Below, piece by piece: positions 41,273 through 50,061 of a stretch of DNA of 64,000 nucleotides (its first letter is position 1; every line of letters starts with the position of its first letter). Position numbers and translations under genes: made by a program. The notes under the pieces are model-generated. The model did not search any database. It was not told where the DNA came from and saw only the letters and a program-made list of their open reading frames with translations. Source of the DNA: Sabulibacter ruber (GTDB taxonomy: Bacteria; Bacteroidota; Bacteroidia; Cytophagales; Hymenobacteraceae); assembly GCF_017355955.1 (NCBI RefSeq), contig NZ_JAFFID010000004.1:422432-486431 (forward strand), given 5' to 3'.

Positions 41273-43711
41273 ATGCTGCGGCAGAAACTGCACCTTCATA
41301 CGCTGTTTATTACCCTTTTTGCCTTAGGAGCCTGTAAAACAACAGATACCCTGGTACGAGAAAGACAAGACTTCACCAAAAACTGGTCCTTCAACTTAGG
41401 CGATCAGGCAAGTGCCAGGGAAACCGGTTACAATGATGCCCAATGGCGTAAACTAAGCCTGCCGCACGACTGGAGTATTGAAGGGAAATTTGATGAGAAG
41501 CACCCTGCTGGTTACGGAGGCGGGGCCTTGCCGGGCGGCACCGGCTGGTACCGGAAAACCTTCAGGGTAGACTCTAATGAGAAAGACAAGCTGTTCTACA
41601 TAGACTTTGACGGCGTTTACACCAACTCTGAAGTCTGGATCAACGGTCAATACCTGGGCAAACGCCCTAACGGCTACATTTCCTTCCGGTATGATCTCAC
41701 GCCTTACCTAAAATTTGGGCAGGATAACGTGGTGGCGGTAAAAGTAGACAACTCCCAGCAACCTAATTCCCGTTGGTATTCCGGTTCCGGCATCTATCGT
41801 AATGTGTGGCTGGTGAAAACCAATCCGGTGCACGTAGACCAGTGGGGCACGTTTGTAACCACGCCCCAAGTTTCTGAGCAATCGGTGAAGGTAGCCATCA
41901 CTACTAACGTGCGGAACGCTAAGCAGCAATCAGGAAACTTTACCCTTCGCACAATGATCTATGATGCGCAGGGCAAGGAGGTAGCCAGAACTGCTTCCGA
42001 GAATCAGGCGCTGAAATCGACGCAGCCCAGCCCCGTCACCGAAGTGAAGCAGGAACTGACCGTCGCTACTCCTACTTTATGGTCGGTGGAGCAGCCCTAT
42101 CTGTACCGCGTGGTGACCCAGGTAGAGCAGAACGGAAAGGTAGTGGACAACTACGAAACGCCGCTGGGCATCCGTACCTTCAATTTTGATGCGCAGAAAG
42201 GCTTTACCCTCAACGGTAAATCCATGAAGATCAACGGAGTGTGTAACCACCATGATCTGGGTGCCTTGGGGGCTGCCGTGAACGTGCGCGCCTTGGAGCG
42301 CCAACTGGAAATCATGAAAGCCATGGGCGTGAACGGCATCCGGACTTCGCACAACCCGCCCACCCCAGAACTGCTGGACCTCTGCGACAAAATGGGCTTC
42401 ATTGTCATGGATGAGTCCTTTGACATGTGGAAGAAAGAGAAAAGCAAATATGATTACAGCCATGCCTGGGATGAGTGGCATAAGCGCGATCTGGAAGATT
42501 TCATCAAGCGAGACCGGAATCACCCCAGTGTGTTCATCTGGAGCATCGGCAACGAAATTCCGGAGCAGTGGGCGCCCGAAGGAACCACCATTGCCAAGGA
42601 GTTGGTAGCCATTGTGAAGAGCCTGGATACCACCCGCCCCGTGACGGTGGGCATTAATGAGCCAACGCCAAACAACACCATCTACAAATCAGGTGCCTTG
42701 GATCTGTTTGGGTTCAACTACCACCACCAGGATTTCGAGAAGTTCCCGCAGACCTTCCTCGGCCAGAAATTCATTGCCACCGAGACCGTTTCGGCGCTGG
42801 CTACCCGCGGGCACTATGATATGCCCTCAGACAGCGTCCGCCGCTGGCCTTATAAGTGGGATGAGTTGTTCACCGCCGGAAACAAAGATCTCACCGTATC
42901 GGCGTACGACAACGTGAGCACGCCCTGGGGCTCTACCCACGAGGAAACCTGGAAGGTGATGAAAAAGCACGATTACCTTTCGGGCATGTACATCTGGACG
43001 GGCTTTGATTACCTGGGCGAACCTACCCCGTACGTGTGGCCGGCCCGCAGCTCGTACTTTGGGATTGTGGATCTGGCTGGTTTCCCCAAGGACGTGTATT
43101 ACATGTACCAAAGCGAGTGGACAAACAAACCGGTGCTGCACATCTTCCCGCACTGGAACTGGGAACCCGGCAAAACCGTGGATGTGTGGGCCTATTACAA
43201 CAACGCCGATGAAGTGGAACTGTTCCTGAACGGAAAATCGCAGGGAGTGCGCAAGAAACATGGCGATGACCTGCACGTGATGTGGCGCCTGCCTTACCAG
43301 CCGGGTACTTTGAGAGCCGTGTCCAGACAGAACGGGAAAGAGGTGCTAACCAAAGAAATTAATACTGCTGGTGTACCCGCCAAAATTGTGCTGGAAGCCG
43401 ACCGTACCCAGATCGCCGCCGATGGCAAAGACCTGTCCTTCGTGACAGTGAAGATACTGGACAAAGACGGCAATCTGGTGCCCCGCGCCGATAACCTGGT
43501 GAACTTCACCATTGATGGAAAAGCAGTGCTGGCCGGCGTGGATAACGGCCAGCAGACCAGCATGGAGTCCTTCAAAGCGAATCACCGCAAAGCCTTCAAC
43601 GGTCTCTGCCTCGCCATTCTACAGGCCCAGGAAGAAGCCGGAACCGTGAAGCTGACCGCTACTTCAGAAGGACTTGCACCTGCTTCCGTGACCATCCAAC
43701 TCAAAAAGTAA
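41273..43711 (+). CDS. GH2 beta-galactosidase (lipoprotein)
   Basis: The 812 aa have a lipobox ALGAC (C21). A sugar-binding jelly roll (about 40-200), an Ig-like domain, and the TIM barrel follow. The acid/base is E428 in SIGNEIPEQ and the nucleophile E504 in FIATETVS. C-terminal Ig-like domains include VWAYYNNADEVELFLNGKS. In this setting it would remove the beta-1,2-galactose that caps xylose in xyloglucan. An open frame extends upstream to 41114 but runs through the terminator; ATG 41273 begins the signal peptide. Confidence 0.88.
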   Translation: MLRQKLHLHTLFITLFALGACKTTDTLVRERQDFTKNWSFNLGDQASARETGYNDAQWRKLSLPHDWSIEGKFDEKHPAGYGGGALPGGTGWYRKTFRVDSNEKDKLFYIDFDGVYTNSEVWINGQYLGKRPNGYISFRYDLTPYLKFGQDNVVAVKVDNSQQPNSRWYSGSGIYRNVWLVKTNPVHVDQWGTFVTTPQVSEQSVKVAITTNVRNAKQQSGNFTLRTMIYDAQGKEVARTASENQALKSTQPSPVTEVKQELTVATPTLWSVEQPYLYRVVTQVEQNGKVVDNYETPLGIRTFNFDAQKGFTLNGKSMKINGVCNHHDLGALGAAVNVRALERQLEIMKAMGVNGIRTSHNPPTPELLDLCDKMGFIVMDESFDMWKKEKSKYDYSHAWDEWHKRDLEDFIKRDRNHPSVFIWSIGNEIPEQWAPEGTTIAKELVAIVKSLDTTRPVTVGINEPTPNNTIYKSGALDLFGFNYHHQDFEKFPQTFLGQKFIATETVSALATRGHYDMPSDSVRRWPYKWDELFTAGNKDLTVSAYDNVSTPWGSTHEETWKVMKKHDYLSGMYIWTGFDYLGEPTPYVWPARSSYFGIVDLAGFPKDVYYMYQSEWTNKPVLHIFPHWNWEPGKTVDVWAYYNNADEVELFLNGKSQGVRKKHGDDLHVMWRLPYQPGTLRAVSRQNGKEVLTKEINTAGVPAKIVLEADRTQIAADGKDLSFVTVKILDKDGNLVPRADNLVNFTIDGKAVLAGVDNGQQTSMESFKANHRKAFNGLCLAILQAQEEAGTVKLTATSEGLAPASVTIQLKK

Positions 43712-43724
43712 CTTCAGAATCTTC

Positions 43725-43764
43725 CTGATTTCGGGCTGTTTTCCAGAAAGCAGCCCGAAATCAG
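43725..43764. repeat. Near-perfect copy of the ~40-bp intergenic palindrome
   Basis: CTGATTTCGGGCTGTTTTC mirrors GAAAGCAGCCCGAAATCAG with one mismatch. It follows the GH2 stop closely and is one of the best-preserved copies. Confidence 0.75.
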
Positions 43765-43792
43765 AAACGGGTTGGCTTAACTCTGGAATCCC

Positions 43793-43961
43793 ACTGGCGC
43801 GAGACTCTGGTCTCGTGACTTTGGATGATGCGAGTCTCCAGACTCGCCGGGAGCCATGACTCAGACCTGGAAACCAGAAATACTATTGTCGCTGCTGCGC
43901 AGCGAGGGTAGTCAGAGACTACCCATCATCGCAAGTCACGAGTCTGGAGACTCGCGCCAGT
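43793..43961. mobile_element. MITE-like element with ACTGGCGCGAG inverted ends
   Basis: The outer 38 bases (43793-43830 and 43924-43961) are inverted copies agreeing at most positions, each starting ACTGGCGCGAG. Inside are CGAGTCTCCAGACTCG, TCGCTGC/GCAGCGA and GGGTAGT/ACTACCC hairpins, the same modules as in 16591-16843. There is no gene. Confidence 0.6.
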
Positions 43962-43971
43962 TTTAGCAAGA

Positions 43972-44011
43972 CGTTTTCGGGGTAAGTTTCAGAAAACGAG
44001 CTAAAAACAGG
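43972..44011. repeat. Copy of the ~40-bp intergenic palindrome
   Basis: CGTTTTCGGGGTAAGTTTC then AGAAAACGAGCTAAAAACAGG, right beside the mobile-type element. Confidence 0.6.
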
Positions 44012-44057
44012 AGAAAGAGCTATTTTAGGCAGATTCTCCAACCTAAAAACATTATTT

Positions 44058-44741
44058 ATGAAAAGAACCTTTTTGCCGCTCTTATCTCTTTTAGTAACCC
44101 TGCTGATTTCCTTCGGCGCTCAGGCCCAGAACAAGATTAAAGTGGCCTGCGTGGGCAACAGCATCACCGAAGGCTGGGGCTTGAAACAGACCTATCCGGC
44201 CGCGTTGCAGCAACTATTGGGCGAGGCGTACGAGGTGCGCAATTTCGGGGTGAGCGGCCGCACGCTCCTGAAGAAAGGCGATTTCCCGTACTGGAACGAG
44301 GCCAAGTACCAGGAGGCTCTGTCATGGCAGCCCGACATCGTGATCATCAAACTGGGCACCAATGACTCCAAACCGCAGAACTGGAAATTCAAAGACGAGT
44401 TTGTTTCTGATTACGTGGCCCTGGTGAACTCCTTCAAGGCGCTGGCTTCCAAACCCATGGTGTATGTCTGCGCGCCCATTCCGGTGTTTGAGTTCAAGTG
44501 GGGCATCACGGAGTCCATTGTGAAAAACGAGATCATTCCGGCTGTCAACAGGGTTGCAAAGCAAACCAAATCGCAGGTCATTGACTTATACACTCCCTTC
44601 ATCGGCAAGGCCAACCTGACCTATGACGGCATTCACCCCAACGACGAAGGAGCCGCTTTCCTGGCCGCCCAGGTACACCAGGCCATGCCCAGGAAGATCA
44701 AAAAGAAAACCAAATTGAAAGCCGAGAAAGCCAGCAAGTAG
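44058..44741 (+). CDS. SGNH/GDSL hydrolase, probable glycan acetylesterase
   Basis: The 227 aa have a signal peptide (1-23, cut near AQAQ). The SGNH blocks are present: CVGNSITEGWG (nucleophile S35), NFGVSGRTL (Gly block), KLGTNDSK (Asn), and YDGIHPN (D190, H193). The enzyme would be periplasmic. In a xyloglucan locus the likely task is to remove O-acetyl groups from galactose so that the galactosidase can act, but this is inference. The C-terminal Lys-rich tail is unusual but short. GH95 starts 109 bases downstream. Confidence 0.82.
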   Translation: MKRTFLPLLSLLVTLLISFGAQAQNKIKVACVGNSITEGWGLKQTYPAALQQLLGEAYEVRNFGVSGRTLLKKGDFPYWNEAKYQEALSWQPDIVIIKLGTNDSKPQNWKFKDEFVSDYVALVNSFKALASKPMVYVCAPIPVFEFKWGITESIVKNEIIPAVNRVAKQTKSQVIDLYTPFIGKANLTYDGIHPNDEGAAFLAAQVHQAMPRKIKKKTKLKAEKASK

Positions 44742-44743
44742 CA

Positions 44744-44784
44744 CCGTTTCGGGCTTGTTTTCCTGGAAAGAAGTTCAAAACAGG
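44744..44784. repeat. Copy of the ~40-bp intergenic palindrome
   Basis: CCGTTTCGGGCTTGTTTTCC then TGGAAAGAAGTTCAAAACAGG, two bases after the SGNH stop. Confidence 0.6.
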
Positions 44785-44850
44785 CCCTTTCTGGTACCAG
44801 AAAATCCATTGCTGTACCCGGCACCAATCGCTTAACCTGATGAAAACCTG

Positions 44851-47286
44851 ATGCGTCATTTTTCCACCCTTCGCCTGTTGTTTTTTCTTTTTCTGGCCAA
44901 CCAATTCACTGCTTTGGGGCAGGCAGATCCGTTTCAGGCACCTAAGAAAGGGTTTGTCAGTTGGTTGCCGGCGCCCAGTTGGGAGCACGCGCTGCTCAGC
45001 GGGAACGGGGCTATGGGCGCTATGGTGATGGGCAATCCGCACGACGAGACCATTATCCTGAACCAGGCCCAACTGTACTTGCCCGTCACCGAGCCCCGGC
45101 CACCCATTGACCAGGCCAGCCGTCTGGCCGAGATCCGTTCCCTGATTCTGGAGGGCAAGTATCAGGAAGCCGCCAAAATTCCGGTGGAGCAAAGCATGAA
45201 AGAAGGCTACGGAGGGCATCTGTGGTCCAACCCGTACGTGCCGGCCTTTGACGTGCGGGTGCAGCTGGAGCCTTCCAACGTGCAGAAGTACGTGCGCATG
45301 GTGGATTTTGAAACCGGCGAGGCCAAAGTCATCTGGACCGATGCCAACGGAACTTACCAGCGCAACCTCTTCGTGTCCCGGCCCGATAGCGCCATCGTGA
45401 TTTCCATCAAAGGAACCGGCAAGGTGAACGGCAGCATCGGGTTTACAAGCCGGCCCTATGAGTGGTCGCAGCGCGATCAGATCGTCAAGAATGTGGAGGG
45501 CGTGGAAATAAAGGCCGCCGATAAATGGCTTACTTTCCGGAGTAATTACAAAAAACGCTGGAAAAACAGCTTGCAGGGCTACGAAGGCGTGGGCAGGGTA
45601 GAGGTGAAAGGCGGCAGCTTTACGGTGCAGGGCAATGACCTGGTGGTAAACGACGCCGATGAGGTGCTGGTGTTCATTAAGATCAACGGCAATTATGATT
45701 ACGCCAACTCGCAGGTAGACCAGATCAAACAGCACCTGTCTTCTTTGCCTACCGATTACCAGGCCTTGCTTTCCCGGCACCGCAACGTGCACGGCGAACT
45801 GTTCAACCGCGTGAAATTGGACCTGGGTGGAGGAGAGGAAGCCGGGCTTTTCAGTGAATCCATCAACCTGAAGGCGAGAAGCGGCAAGGTGGCTCCAGCC
45901 ATTATTGAAAAGCAGTTCGATGCCGCCCGCTACAACATCATCAGCGCCACGGGCATTAATCCGCCCAACTTGCAGGGCATCTGGGGCGGCACCTGGACTC
46001 CGCCGTGGTCTTCAGACTTCACCCATGACGGAAACGTGGAAGTGGCAATCTCAGCCTTGCTCACCAGTCGCACGCCCGAGCTCATGATGGCCTATTTCAA
46101 CTACCATGACAAGCGCCTGCCGCTGTACCGCGACAACGCCAAAAGAATGTTCGGGACCCGGGGCATCCACGTGCCTTCGCACACCAGCGACAACGGCTGG
46201 GACAACCACTTTGACCCCATCTGGTGCCTGAGCCTCTGGACCGGCGGTGCGGGCTGGACGGCCAGTTTCTACAATGACTACTGGCTGCACACCGGCGATC
46301 GCAAATTCCTGAAAGAGCGGGCTTACCCGTTCATGAAAGAGTCGGCCCTGTTTTATGAAGACTTCCTGACCGTAGGCAAAGATGGAAAGTATGTGTTCAA
46401 TCCCTCGTACTCGCCGGAGAATACTCCCGTGGGCTCCAATTCGCAGGCCAGCATCAATGCCACCATGGACGTGATGATCGCCAAACAATTGCTCCGGAAC
46501 TGCATCGCGGCCGCGCAGGAACTTAAAACCGACAAAGCCCAGGTAAAGAAATGGCAGGAGATGCTCACCAAGATGCCGGCCTATGAACTGGACGAAGGCG
46601 GTGCTCTGAAAGAATGGCTGTGGCCAACGCTGAAGAACTACCACCAGCACCGGCACGTCTCGCACCTGTACAGCTTGTATGACATGGTAGACCCCGATTT
46701 CAAGAACGATCCCAAGCTGCTGGACGGTGCCCGCAAAGTGGTGGAAGAACACATGAAGTTCCGCTACAAAGAAAACGGCGGCGAAATGGTGTTCGGTCTG
46801 GCGCAGATGGCCTTTGTTACGGCTAACCTGGAAGATGCCGCCACCACCGCCCAGCTGATTGACTGGATTTCCCGCTATTACTGGACCAATGGCTTGGGCA
46901 CGTACCACAATCCCGGCTCCTTGTTCAACACCGACTTGAGCGGCGGTTATCCTTCGGTGATCATGCGGGCTTTGGTGTATTCAGAACCGGGTATGGTGAA
47001 ACTGCTGCCGGCTATTCCGGCTACCTGGGAGACCGGCAGTATCTCCGGATTGCTGTTGCGGGGTGGAGTGCAGGTGAAAGATCTCACGTGGAACAACCAG
47101 GAAGTGGTTGCGGTGCTCCAATCGCCTAGAAAACAGGAGATCATTTTGCAGGCGCCTCGCCAGATGCGGTTGGTTTCGGGGCCAAATTCCAGAAAATCGG
47201 GCCAAAACGCTCAGGTAACCTTGCCTGCCGGGAAAGAGGTGCGCCTGGTCTTCAGGGCCGAGGGGAATGCACAGATTAAAAAGTAA
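44851..47286 (+). CDS. GH95-family alpha-L-fucosidase (divergent active site)
   Basis: The 811 aa have a signal peptide (1-23, cut near ALGQ). The N-terminal beta-sandwich carries WEHALLSGNGAMGAMVMGN. The (alpha/alpha)6 barrel carries NLQGIWGG, NPSYSPEN (E523, the general acid position), HRHVSHLYSLYD, and FNTDLSGGYPS (D695). By eye, the usual ININ-E catalytic pair is DGNVE here, so the first Asn is D393 while N395 is kept. The canonical role is inverting hydrolysis of alpha-1,2-fucose; some members take alpha-L-galactose. The substrate here is uncertain, with fucosylated xyloglucan side chains likely. Confidence 0.82.
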   Translation: MRHFSTLRLLFFLFLANQFTALGQADPFQAPKKGFVSWLPAPSWEHALLSGNGAMGAMVMGNPHDETIILNQAQLYLPVTEPRPPIDQASRLAEIRSLILEGKYQEAAKIPVEQSMKEGYGGHLWSNPYVPAFDVRVQLEPSNVQKYVRMVDFETGEAKVIWTDANGTYQRNLFVSRPDSAIVISIKGTGKVNGSIGFTSRPYEWSQRDQIVKNVEGVEIKAADKWLTFRSNYKKRWKNSLQGYEGVGRVEVKGGSFTVQGNDLVVNDADEVLVFIKINGNYDYANSQVDQIKQHLSSLPTDYQALLSRHRNVHGELFNRVKLDLGGGEEAGLFSESINLKARSGKVAPAIIEKQFDAARYNIISATGINPPNLQGIWGGTWTPPWSSDFTHDGNVEVAISALLTSRTPELMMAYFNYHDKRLPLYRDNAKRMFGTRGIHVPSHTSDNGWDNHFDPIWCLSLWTGGAGWTASFYNDYWLHTGDRKFLKERAYPFMKESALFYEDFLTVGKDGKYVFNPSYSPENTPVGSNSQASINATMDVMIAKQLLRNCIAAAQELKTDKAQVKKWQEMLTKMPAYELDEGGALKEWLWPTLKNYHQHRHVSHLYSLYDMVDPDFKNDPKLLDGARKVVEEHMKFRYKENGGEMVFGLAQMAFVTANLEDAATTAQLIDWISRYYWTNGLGTYHNPGSLFNTDLSGGYPSVIMRALVYSEPGMVKLLPAIPATWETGSISGLLLRGGVQVKDLTWNNQEVVAVLQSPRKQEIILQAPRQMRLVSGPNSRKSGQNAQVTLPAGKEVRLVFRAEGNAQIKK

Positions 47287-47430
47287 AAAGCCTCAGGAGT
47301 TTTGAAGTGGGGGGAGAACCCTTGGCGGATCGGCTCTTTGGCTGGCATTAACATTTATAGCGGTCATTAGAAAAATTTGGTGCATTCCGGTGCGGGAGTT
47401 TGCCTCTGTGTTTACCCTATCAAACCCGAA

Positions 47431-47474
47431 GTCTGTTTTAGCCCCGTTTTTATGAAAACAAGCCTGAAACAGAC
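47431..47474. repeat. Long copy of the ~40-bp intergenic palindrome
   Basis: GTCTGTTTTAGCCCCGTTTT mirrors AAAACAAGCCTGAAACAGAC around a TATG-like centre. This 44-base copy is among the most symmetric. Confidence 0.7.
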
Positions 47475-47531
47475 TATGGGAGAATGCTTCACTTTTAGAA
47501 AAATTCATCGGTGAATTAAAAAAGAACCTGT

Positions 47532-50000
47532 ATGAGGAAAAGCTTTACAGCAGGAGTTTTCAACCTTCCTTTCCTGAAATCAACTACCCGAGGTAAGCGA
47601 GCCTTGGGCGGATGGCTGGTTCTTTTCCTTTGCCTGGGAAGTATTTCGGTGTGGGCGCAAACCTCAGAAACTTACCAATGGAAGAACGTGCAGATACACG
47701 GCGGCGGTTTTGTTACCGGGTTGGTCTTCCACCCCACGGAACGGAATCTGCTGTACGCCCGCACCGATGTGGGCGGCGCTTTCCGCTGGAATGCCGCTGA
47801 GAACACCTGGATTCCGTTGACAGACCATTTAACCCGCGCCGATGAGAACCAGATGGGTGTGTTGAGTCTGGCGGTAGATCCGGCCAATCCTGAGAAAGTA
47901 TATCTGGCTACGGGGTTGTATTCCCCGACCTGGGCAGGCATGGGAGCAGTTCTTTCTTCTTCAGACCGAGGCAGTACCTGGAGCCGGACCAACCTTCCCA
48001 TTCGGTTAGGAGGCAACGAAGACGGCCGCTCTTCGGGTGAGCGCCTGCAGGTAGATCCTAATCTGGGCAGTACCTTGTATCTGGGAACCTCCGCCGATGG
48101 CCTTTGGCGCAGTACCAATTCAGGGGCAACTTGGAGCAAAGTGAACAGTTTTCCGGTAGCCCAAACTTCTATTGGCAGCGGTGGCATTGGGTTTGTGCTG
48201 TTTGACAAACGCAGCGGCAATGCGGGTGCAGCTACCCCAACCATCTACGTGGGTATTCTTCGGTCGGGCAGCTCTAACCTGTACCGGAGCACCAACGGCG
48301 GAGACACCTGGGAGGCAGTTTCTAACCAGATTACCAACTATATGCCGCACCACGCGGAGTTGGCCACAGACGGAACGTTGTATGTGACCTACTCCAACAG
48401 TCCGGGACCGAATGGAGCCACCGCCGGAGCCGTCCGGAAGTTTAATCCCTCCACCAATACCTGGACCGAATTGACCTTGCCTTCCGGACAGGGCGGGTTT
48501 GCCGGCCTCAGCCTGGATGCGCAGAATCCCAATACCTTGATTGTCTCTACCCTAAACCGCTGGTGGCCCAACGATGAGATCTACCGCAGCACCGATGGCG
48601 GCACTACCTGGCGGCCCGTCCTAGGCAACGCGACTCGTGATCATTCCTCGGCACCGTACGCTGCGGCTTCCAGTCCGCACTGGTTGGGAGATGTGGAGAT
48701 TGATCCTTTTGACGCCAACAAAGCCTGGTTTATCACCGGTTATGGCGTGTTCCAGACTACCAACCTGCGGGAGGCAGACCAAGGCAGAGCCGTGACCTGG
48801 ACCTTCCAGAACAAAGGCCTGGAGGAAACCGTGCCTTTGAAACTGATCAGTCCGCCCACTGGGGCGCCTTTGCTCAGTGCCATCGGTGACATTGATGGGT
48901 TCCGGCATGATGATCTGGACGTGTCCCCATCGGCTGGCAGACTGAACCCCAGATACGGTACCAACACCTGGATTGACTATGCCGCGAATCAACCATCGTT
49001 CATGGTGCGGGTCCATAATAATGCACAAGGCAAGTTCGGGGCCTACTCTACCGATGGAGGTACCACCTGGACCCCCTTCGGCAGTGCGCCTGCGGGAGTA
49101 ACAGGCGGGGGCACGATAGTTGTTTCCGCTGATGGCGCTACTCTGGTGTGGGCTCCCGTGGGGGTAAACTCTATTTATTACTCTACTAACCGGGGAACCA
49201 GTTGGATTACCGCAACGGGTATTTCCAAAGGTGGCCTTAAACCCATGTCCGATAAGGTGAATGCCCGCAAATTCTACGTGTATGATGCCGAAGTCGGCAG
49301 AGTGCTGGTGAGTACCAATGGTGGAGCTTCCTTTACCGCAGCGGCTACAGGTTTGCCAGCCGCCGCCAGTTGGCAATTGTGGGCTGCCACCGTGTATCCT
49401 GTCTACGGAGTAGAGGGTGATGTCTGGCTCACCAACCCGGTAGGAGGCTTGTACCGGTCTACCAACTCTGGAGCCTCGTTCACCAACATCAACAGCGTGC
49501 AGGAAGCCACCAAAGTGGGTTTCGGCAAACCCAAGGAAGGCAACGCTTACTCGGCTGTGTACCTGGTGGGCAAAGTAAATAACCAGATCGGTTTGTTCCG
49601 GTCAGATGATGCCGGAGCCAGTTGGGTGATGATCTCAGACGAGCGGCATCACTTTGGCGGCATCAATGATATTACCGGAGATCCCAGGATATATGGCCGG
49701 GTGTACCTGGCAACTGCCGGCCGGGGCATTATTTACGGCAATGCGCCTGGGGTGGTGAGTGGTATTTCTGACGAACAGCAGGTAGAACTGAGTTATGGAC
49801 CTAACCCTTTCCCAGATGGTTTGCGTCTGCAGGCACCGCACCGGTTCACTTATGAGGTCAGGACTTTAACCGGAACTTTGGTGGAGAAAGGAGTCAGCGG
49901 GGGGCAATCTATTATAGGAGCACGGTTGCCAAGAGGCCTTTACCTCCTCACCGCTACGTACCAGGATCGGGTGAAAACCATCAGAATCATCAAGCAATAG
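47532..50000 (+). CDS. GH74 endo-xyloglucanase with T9SS sorting domain
   Basis: This protein of 822 aa cuts the xyloglucan backbone. A long signal peptide (about 1-43, cut after VWAQ) is followed by two seven-bladed propellers typical of GH74. The likely catalytic Asp residues are D79 in ARTDVGGA and D453 in IGDIDGF. The final 75 or so residues (YGPNPFPDGLRL through IRIIKQ) form a type IX secretion sorting domain, so the enzyme is exported to or past the cell surface. The other enzymes here lack it, which fits extracellular attack before uptake. It lies 62 bases before GH3. Confidence 0.88.
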   Translation: MRKSFTAGVFNLPFLKSTTRGKRALGGWLVLFLCLGSISVWAQTSETYQWKNVQIHGGGFVTGLVFHPTERNLLYARTDVGGAFRWNAAENTWIPLTDHLTRADENQMGVLSLAVDPANPEKVYLATGLYSPTWAGMGAVLSSSDRGSTWSRTNLPIRLGGNEDGRSSGERLQVDPNLGSTLYLGTSADGLWRSTNSGATWSKVNSFPVAQTSIGSGGIGFVLFDKRSGNAGAATPTIYVGILRSGSSNLYRSTNGGDTWEAVSNQITNYMPHHAELATDGTLYVTYSNSPGPNGATAGAVRKFNPSTNTWTELTLPSGQGGFAGLSLDAQNPNTLIVSTLNRWWPNDEIYRSTDGGTTWRPVLGNATRDHSSAPYAAASSPHWLGDVEIDPFDANKAWFITGYGVFQTTNLREADQGRAVTWTFQNKGLEETVPLKLISPPTGAPLLSAIGDIDGFRHDDLDVSPSAGRLNPRYGTNTWIDYAANQPSFMVRVHNNAQGKFGAYSTDGGTTWTPFGSAPAGVTGGGTIVVSADGATLVWAPVGVNSIYYSTNRGTSWITATGISKGGLKPMSDKVNARKFYVYDAEVGRVLVSTNGGASFTAAATGLPAAASWQLWAATVYPVYGVEGDVWLTNPVGGLYRSTNSGASFTNINSVQEATKVGFGKPKEGNAYSAVYLVGKVNNQIGLFRSDDAGASWVMISDERHHFGGINDITGDPRIYGRVYLATAGRGIIYGNAPGVVSGISDEQQVELSYGPNPFPDGLRLQAPHRFTYEVRTLTGTLVEKGVSGGQSIIGARLPRGLYLLTATYQDRVKTIRIIKQ

Positions 50001-50061
50001 GGAGAAACAGAGCTTAGATAGCTCAGGCAGAAGGAAGATTTTTACCAATAGTTTATAATAT

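Noticed and set aside
44698..45792. 364-codon ORF antisense to GH95 and the SGNH end
   Set aside because: It spans two sense genes and the intergenic palindrome; no domain seen.
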